The notes beneath the pieces were generated by a model that was not told the DNA's origin, searched no databases, and saw only the letters and a program-made list of their open reading frames with translations. Positions 6,379-9,379 of a stretch of 9,379 nt of DNA are shown here, in pieces. Both the position numbers and the translations under genes were made by a program. Location of the stretch: contig RFJX01000148.1 in assembly GCA_003694425.1 (NCBI GenBank), positions 1 to 9,379 of the forward strand, in the 5' to 3' direction. Source of the DNA: Gammaproteobacteria bacterium (GTDB lineage: Bacteria; Pseudomonadota; Gammaproteobacteria; J113). How positions within the stretch are numbered: the stretch's first letter is position 1; every line of letters begins with the position of its first letter.

Positions 6379-8709
6379 TCAGAGCTTGCCCAGGGCCCGG
6401 AGCACTTTCTCCGGTGTGATCGGCAGGTCGCGTATCCGCGCCCCTGTTGCATTGTAGACGGCATTGGCGATGGCTGCCGCCGGCACGATGAGACACATCT
6501 CGGAAAGGCTCTTGGCCCCGTAGGGACCGCTCGGTTCATCCGACTCGATGAAGATGGCCTCGATCGACCGTGGCATCTCCACCGCGGTGGGGATCTTGTA
6601 GTCGAGGAAATCCCCCGTGAGATGGGCGCCAGTCTCCTCATCGAACACCATCTGTTCCATCAGCGCATACCCCATCCCCTGCTGGAAACCGCCCTCGACC
6701 TGCCCCTCCGCACCGCTGCGGTGCAGCAGCCGGCCGACGTCGTGCGCATAGACCACCCGCAGCACCTTCACCTCGCCGGTCTCGGTATCCACCTCCACCT
6801 CGACGAATTCGGCCCCCACCGGTGACGGGTTGGAGGGCGGTGCCTGACAGGCGAGCCCCATGATGGTGCCCTTCTCCTCCAGGGTGGTGGGCACGGGCCC
6901 TTCGGGACCGACCTCGATCCAGGGCGCCTCCGCCCGGGCGATGATCTCTGCCATCGGGCGGGCGCTGTCCGGCTGACCGCGCACCATCACCCTGCCCTCT
7001 TCCAGCACCAGCGTTTGCGGGTCTGCCCCCATCACGTGGCCGGCCGCCTCCAGCAGCCTCCTGCGGGCATCCCGGGCCGCGGCCTGGACCGCGAGACCGG
7101 CGGAGTAGGTGGCCCGGCTGGCATGGGTCGGGGCGTCGAAGGGGGCGATATCGGTGTCGGCGTAGCTCAGGCGCACCGACTCCGGGGGCAACTGCAGCTC
7201 CTCGGCCACGATCTGGGTCAGCACCGTGATCTGGCCGCAGCCGAGGTCGACGCAGGCGGTTACGACATCGGCCGTGGCATCCCGGTTCAGCTTCACGATC
7301 GCCCCGGCATGCTCGTAGATGTCCGGGAATCCGACGCAGCCGCTGACCCACAGCGGGTGACAGGCGAAGCCGATACCGCGCCGCTTCGTCCCCTCCCCTG
7401 ACGCAGCCGGTCGCCGCTCGCCGAAGCCGATGCGCTCGGCCCCCTGGCGCAGGCAATCCTCCAGACGATAGGTATTGAGGGTATGCCCCTCGATGGCGGG
7501 GTGCGGGTCACCCTCGCGCCAGGTGTTCCTGAGGCGGAACTCGATCGGATCCAGTCCCAGCGCCTCGCAGATCTCGTCGTTCTGCGACTCCACCGCGAAG
7601 CAGCCCTGGGGTGCGCCGTAGCCGCGATAGCCGCCGCCGATCATGTTGTTGGTGTAGACCGCGAAGCCCTCCCAGGTCTGATTGGGGCACTTCCACGGAA
7701 ACAGCGTTCCGAACAGGCCGTGCACCATGATCACCTCGGAGCCGTGGGTGGCATGGGCACCGGCATCGAGGATGCTTTTGATATGCCGGGCGGTGAAGGT
7801 GCCATCCTTCTTCACTCCGGTCCTGAGATAGACCTTGATCGGATGGCGGGCGGTGGTGATGAAGTCCTCGCCGCGAGACTGCTCCGCCCGCACCGGCCGC
7901 CCGGTCTTCCGGCTCAGGAGGGCGGCGATGGGCTCGATGAAGCCCATGTCCAGCTTGCCACCGAAGCCCCCGCCGATGTAGCGGGGCTTGACCACGTTCA
8001 CCCGGCTCTCCGGGATCCCCAGGGCGAAGGCCAGCTTCTCCCGCAGTCCGAAGGCGTGCTGCATGGAGGACCAGACGGTGAGCCGCCCGTCGGTATCGCT
8101 GTCGACCACGCAGACGCGCGGCTCCATATAGCAGGTGTGGACCCGCTGGGTCTGGTATACCCCCTCGAAGACATGGTCGGCCTCGGCGAATCCCTGTTCG
8201 AGGTCGCCCATGCTGAAGACCTCGTGCTTGGCGATGTTGCCGGGGGCGTGCTCGTGCAGCTGGGGCGCCCCTTCCGCCATCGCCTCCTCCGGGTCGAAGA
8301 CGGTCGGGAGTTCCTCGTATTCGACCGCGATCAGCTCCAGGGCCTGCTCCGCGATCTCCGGGGTATCGGCGGCGACGGCGGCCACCGGCTGCCCGGCCCA
8401 GCGCACCTGCCGGCTCATGACGACGAAGTCCTGGACCATGGTCGGGGACTGTACCGGGGTGAAGTAGACCGGAGTCAGCGGGATCCGGGGGACCTCGTCG
8501 GGGACCAGTACCGCCCTCACCCCCGGCAGCCTCTCCGCCTCGCTGGTATCGATCGAGAGGATGCGGGCATGGGGCAGGGGACTGCGCAGGAGTTTCGCAT
8601 GCAACATGCCCGGCAGGCTCACGTTCACCGGGTAATGCTTCCCGCCCGTCACCTTGTCGAAGGCATCCGGACGGGGGATGCTTCTGCCGATGGTCCTGAA
8701 CTCTGTCAT
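6379..8709 (-). CDS. Xanthine-oxidase-family molybdopterin-binding large subunit (4-hydroxybenzoyl-CoA reductase-like)
   Basis: A 776-residue catalytic subunit of the molybdenum hydroxylase family, close in length to the HcrA subunit of 4-hydroxybenzoyl-CoA reductase. The N-terminal a/b-hammerhead domain runs to about residue 140 (GRSIPRPDAFDKVTGG; YVEY-like AVEYEELP at 128-135). Molybdopterin contacts follow: IGGGFGGK (245-252), GGGYRGYGAPQG (358-369, R362 matching the xanthine dehydrogenase active-site Arg), VDLGCGQITVLTQIVAEEL (487-505) and SRATYSAG (531-538). The catalytic Glu is E737 in GPYGAKSLSEM; this family usually has a GAKGxGE form there. The CO-dehydrogenase loop VAYRCSFR is absent. 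The residue after GGGFGGK, a substrate-binding Glu in xanthine dehydrogenase, is Leu here, so purines are unlikely. The start overlaps the 2Fe-2S gene stop as ATGA. The substrate is unknown: a hydroxylated aromatic acyl-CoA is the leading guess from context, and a simple hydroxylase is the alternative. Confidence 0.92.
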   Translation of the reverse strand: MTEFRTIGRSIPRPDAFDKVTGGKHYPVNVSLPGMLHAKLLRSPLPHARILSIDTSEAERLPGVRAVLVPDEVPRIPLTPVYFTPVQSPTMVQDFVVMSRQVRWAGQPVAAVAADTPEIAEQALELIAVEYEELPTVFDPEEAMAEGAPQLHEHAPGNIAKHEVFSMGDLEQGFAEADHVFEGVYQTQRVHTCYMEPRVCVVDSDTDGRLTVWSSMQHAFGLREKLAFALGIPESRVNVVKPRYIGGGFGGKLDMGFIEPIAALLSRKTGRPVRAEQSRGEDFITTARHPIKVYLRTGVKKDGTFTARHIKSILDAGAHATHGSEVIMVHGLFGTLFPWKCPNQTWEGFAVYTNNMIGGGYRGYGAPQGCFAVESQNDEICEALGLDPIEFRLRNTWREGDPHPAIEGHTLNTYRLEDCLRQGAERIGFGERRPAASGEGTKRRGIGFACHPLWVSGCVGFPDIYEHAGAIVKLNRDATADVVTACVDLGCGQITVLTQIVAEELQLPPESVRLSYADTDIAPFDAPTHASRATYSAGLAVQAAARDARRRLLEAAGHVMGADPQTLVLEEGRVMVRGQPDSARPMAEIIARAEAPWIEVGPEGPVPTTLEEKGTIMGLACQAPPSNPSPVGAEFVEVEVDTETGEVKVLRVVYAHDVGRLLHRSGAEGQVEGGFQQGMGYALMEQMVFDEETGAHLTGDFLDYKIPTAVEMPRSIEAIFIESDEPSGPYGAKSLSEMCLIVPAAAIANAVYNATGARIRDLPITPEKVLRALGKL

Positions 8710-9197
8710 CCTGCCTCTCCCACTGAATGCCCCTGACGCCGGGAGGCCGCCAGGCGGATGGCCTCGACGATCTTGGCGTAGCCGGTACAGCGACAGAGGT
8801 TGCCGGCGATGCCCTTGCGGATCTCCTCCTCGCTGGGGTCAGGATTGTCATCGAGCAGCTGCCTGGCCGCCATCATCATGCCGCAGGTACAGTAGCCGCA
8901 CTGCACGGCCCCTGCATCGATGAAGGCCTGCTGCACCGGGTCCAGTGCCCCCTCTCCGGACAGTCCCTCTACCGTGGTGATGCTGCGGCCCTCGACCGAC
9001 ATCACCAGGGTCATGCAGGAATAGACCGCCCGGCCGTCCACCAGGACGGTACAGCAGCCGCAGCCGCCGGAATCGCAGCCCCGCTTCGCCCCCTTGAGGA
9101 AGGCCTGCTCCCGCAGGCACTGGAGCAGGCTGGTGTGCGGCTCCACCAGCAGCTCCTGCCGCTGGCCGTTGATCTCCAGTTCGATGAGCTGCTTCAC
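8706..9197 (-). CDS. 2Fe-2S small subunit of xanthine-oxidase-family enzyme (HcrC/CoxS-like)
   Basis: A 163-residue protein with the two-domain layout of small subunits in this family, almost the length of 4-hydroxybenzoyl-CoA reductase HcrC. The N-terminal plant-type ferredoxin domain has ligands C41, C46, C49 and C61 (GCDSGGCGCCTVLVDG, then SC). The C-terminal helical domain has C100, C103, C135 and C137 (QCGYCTCGMMMAARQLL; GNLCRCTGY). Together they pass electrons between the Mo centre and the FAD subunit. Two additional cysteines stand beside ligands, C48 and C105, where relatives usually have Ala and Pro. The start codon is GTG at 9197, overlapping the FAD-subunit stop (9194-9196) as GTGA, with GGAG a few bases upstream. 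The stop overlaps the large-subunit start as ATGA, so the three subunits are translationally coupled. There is no export signal, so the enzyme is cytoplasmic. Confidence 0.95.
   Translation of the reverse strand: MKQLIELEINGQRQELLVEPHTSLLQCLREQAFLKGAKRGCDSGGCGCCTVLVDGRAVYSCMTLVMSVEGRSITTVEGLSGEGALDPVQQAFIDAGAVQCGYCTCGMMMAARQLLDDNPDPSEEEIRKGIAGNLCRCTGYAKIVEAIRLAASRRQGHSVGEAG
8714..8721 (-). promoter_or_regulatory. Ribosome binding site of the large subunit inside the 2Fe-2S gene
   Basis: GGGAGAGG on the - strand, within the last codons of the 2Fe-2S subunit (VGEAG stop), 4 bases before the ATG at 8709. It is the same element as at 3601-3608. Confidence 0.7.
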
Positions 9198-9379
9198 TGC
9201 GATTCTCCGGGATTGAGACGTTGCCGGACCCGCTGCAGGACCCGGCGGGTGTAGACACCGGCCATGGCCTTGCGGTAGGCGGCCGAGGCGCGGTGATCGG
9301 AAATCGGCTCCACCTCCCCTGCGGCGGCCTCGCCGGAGGCGGCGACCGCCTCCGCCTCGAGCCGGCTGCCGACCAGCAC
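9194..9379 (-). CDS. FAD-binding medium subunit of xanthine-oxidase-family enzyme, 3' end only
   Basis: The last 61 codons of a gene whose start lies beyond the right edge. The visible sequence includes PISDHRASAAYRKAMAGVY followed by TRRVLQRVRQRL. This is the typical end of the CO-dehydrogenase flavoprotein C-terminal domain found in CoxM, HcrB and related medium subunits, in which the D-x-R-A-S-A-x-Y-R block is strongly conserved. The subunit would hold FAD and link the 2Fe-2S clusters to the external electron partner. Its stop overlaps the GTG start of the 2Fe-2S gene. The gene order FAD, 2Fe-2S, Mo is that of many bacterial operons of this family. The visible end cannot show whether the extra 4Fe-4S insert of 4-hydroxybenzoyl-CoA reductase is present, which would be the key test of function. 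Confidence 0.88.
   Translation of the reverse strand: MLVGSRLEAEAVAASGEAAAGEVEPISDHRASAAYRKAMAGVYTRRVLQRVRQRLNPGESQ

Noticed and set aside
4220..6457. A 745-codon open frame on the + strand
   Set aside because: It lies antisense to the well-supported PadB-like gene. High-GC codon bias leaves the opposite strand open. Its translation is low-complexity, with no recognisable domain.
6341..6496. An N-terminal extension of the PadB-like protein to 6496
   Set aside because: It would run into the large-subunit gene, has no ribosome site and adds no signal peptide; GGAGGT before 6340 settles the start.
7483..8736. A 417-codon open frame on the + strand
   Set aside because: Antisense shadow of the xanthine-oxidase-family large subunit, which has all its family motifs.
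6379..9379. Carbon monoxide dehydrogenase (CoxMSL)
   Set aside because: Gene order fits, but the large subunit lacks the CO-dehydrogenase loop VAYRCSFR and has GGGYRGYGAPQG at the pterin site instead.

Overview
The window looks like chromosomal DNA of a GC-rich proteobacterium with anaerobic or facultative metabolism. The reading frames are strongly GC-biased, the genes are tightly packed, and there are no RNA genes, mobile elements, CRISPR arrays or other signs of recent transfer. Every product is a redox protein: two flavoprotein genes on the + strand and two different molybdoenzymes on the - strand. No marker gene fixes the genus.

Layout. The + strand carries the end of an electron-transfer-flavoprotein alpha subunit gene (1-185) and, after a 164-base spacer, a complete ETF:ubiquinone oxidoreductase gene (350-1987). 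The spacer holds a possible 37-codon ORF coupled to the next gene and a hairpin-forming palindrome. The - strand (9379 down to 1988) carries six genes read in one direction: FAD subunit (3' end only), 2Fe-2S subunit and molybdopterin subunit of a xanthine-oxidase-family enzyme like 4-hydroxybenzoyl-CoA reductase; then the catalytic subunit, four-cluster ferredoxin subunit and NrfD-type membrane anchor of a DMSO-reductase-family enzyme most like phenylacetyl-CoA:acceptor oxidoreductase (PadBCD). Three of the five - strand junctions are 4-base stop/start overlaps (GTGA, ATGA, ATGA). The other two are gaps of 38 and 70 bases. The two gene sets converge with stop codons that touch (1985-1987 and 1988-1990).

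How the genes may work together (inference). ETF and ETF-QO carry electrons from acyl-CoA dehydrogenases to quinone. The Pad-like complex lacks visible export signals on its catalytic and Fe-S subunits, so it probably faces the cytoplasm, oxidises a cytosolic substrate (a CoA thioester if the Pad assignment holds) and also delivers electrons to quinone through its membrane anchor. The xanthine-oxidase-type enzyme in the same operon would hydroxylate or reductively dehydroxylate a related, probably aromatic, substrate. The whole fits an anaerobic aromatic-acid or CoA-thioester degradation locus. The substrate cannot be read from the sequence, and the pairing of two unlike molybdoenzymes in one coupled operon is the most interesting point here.
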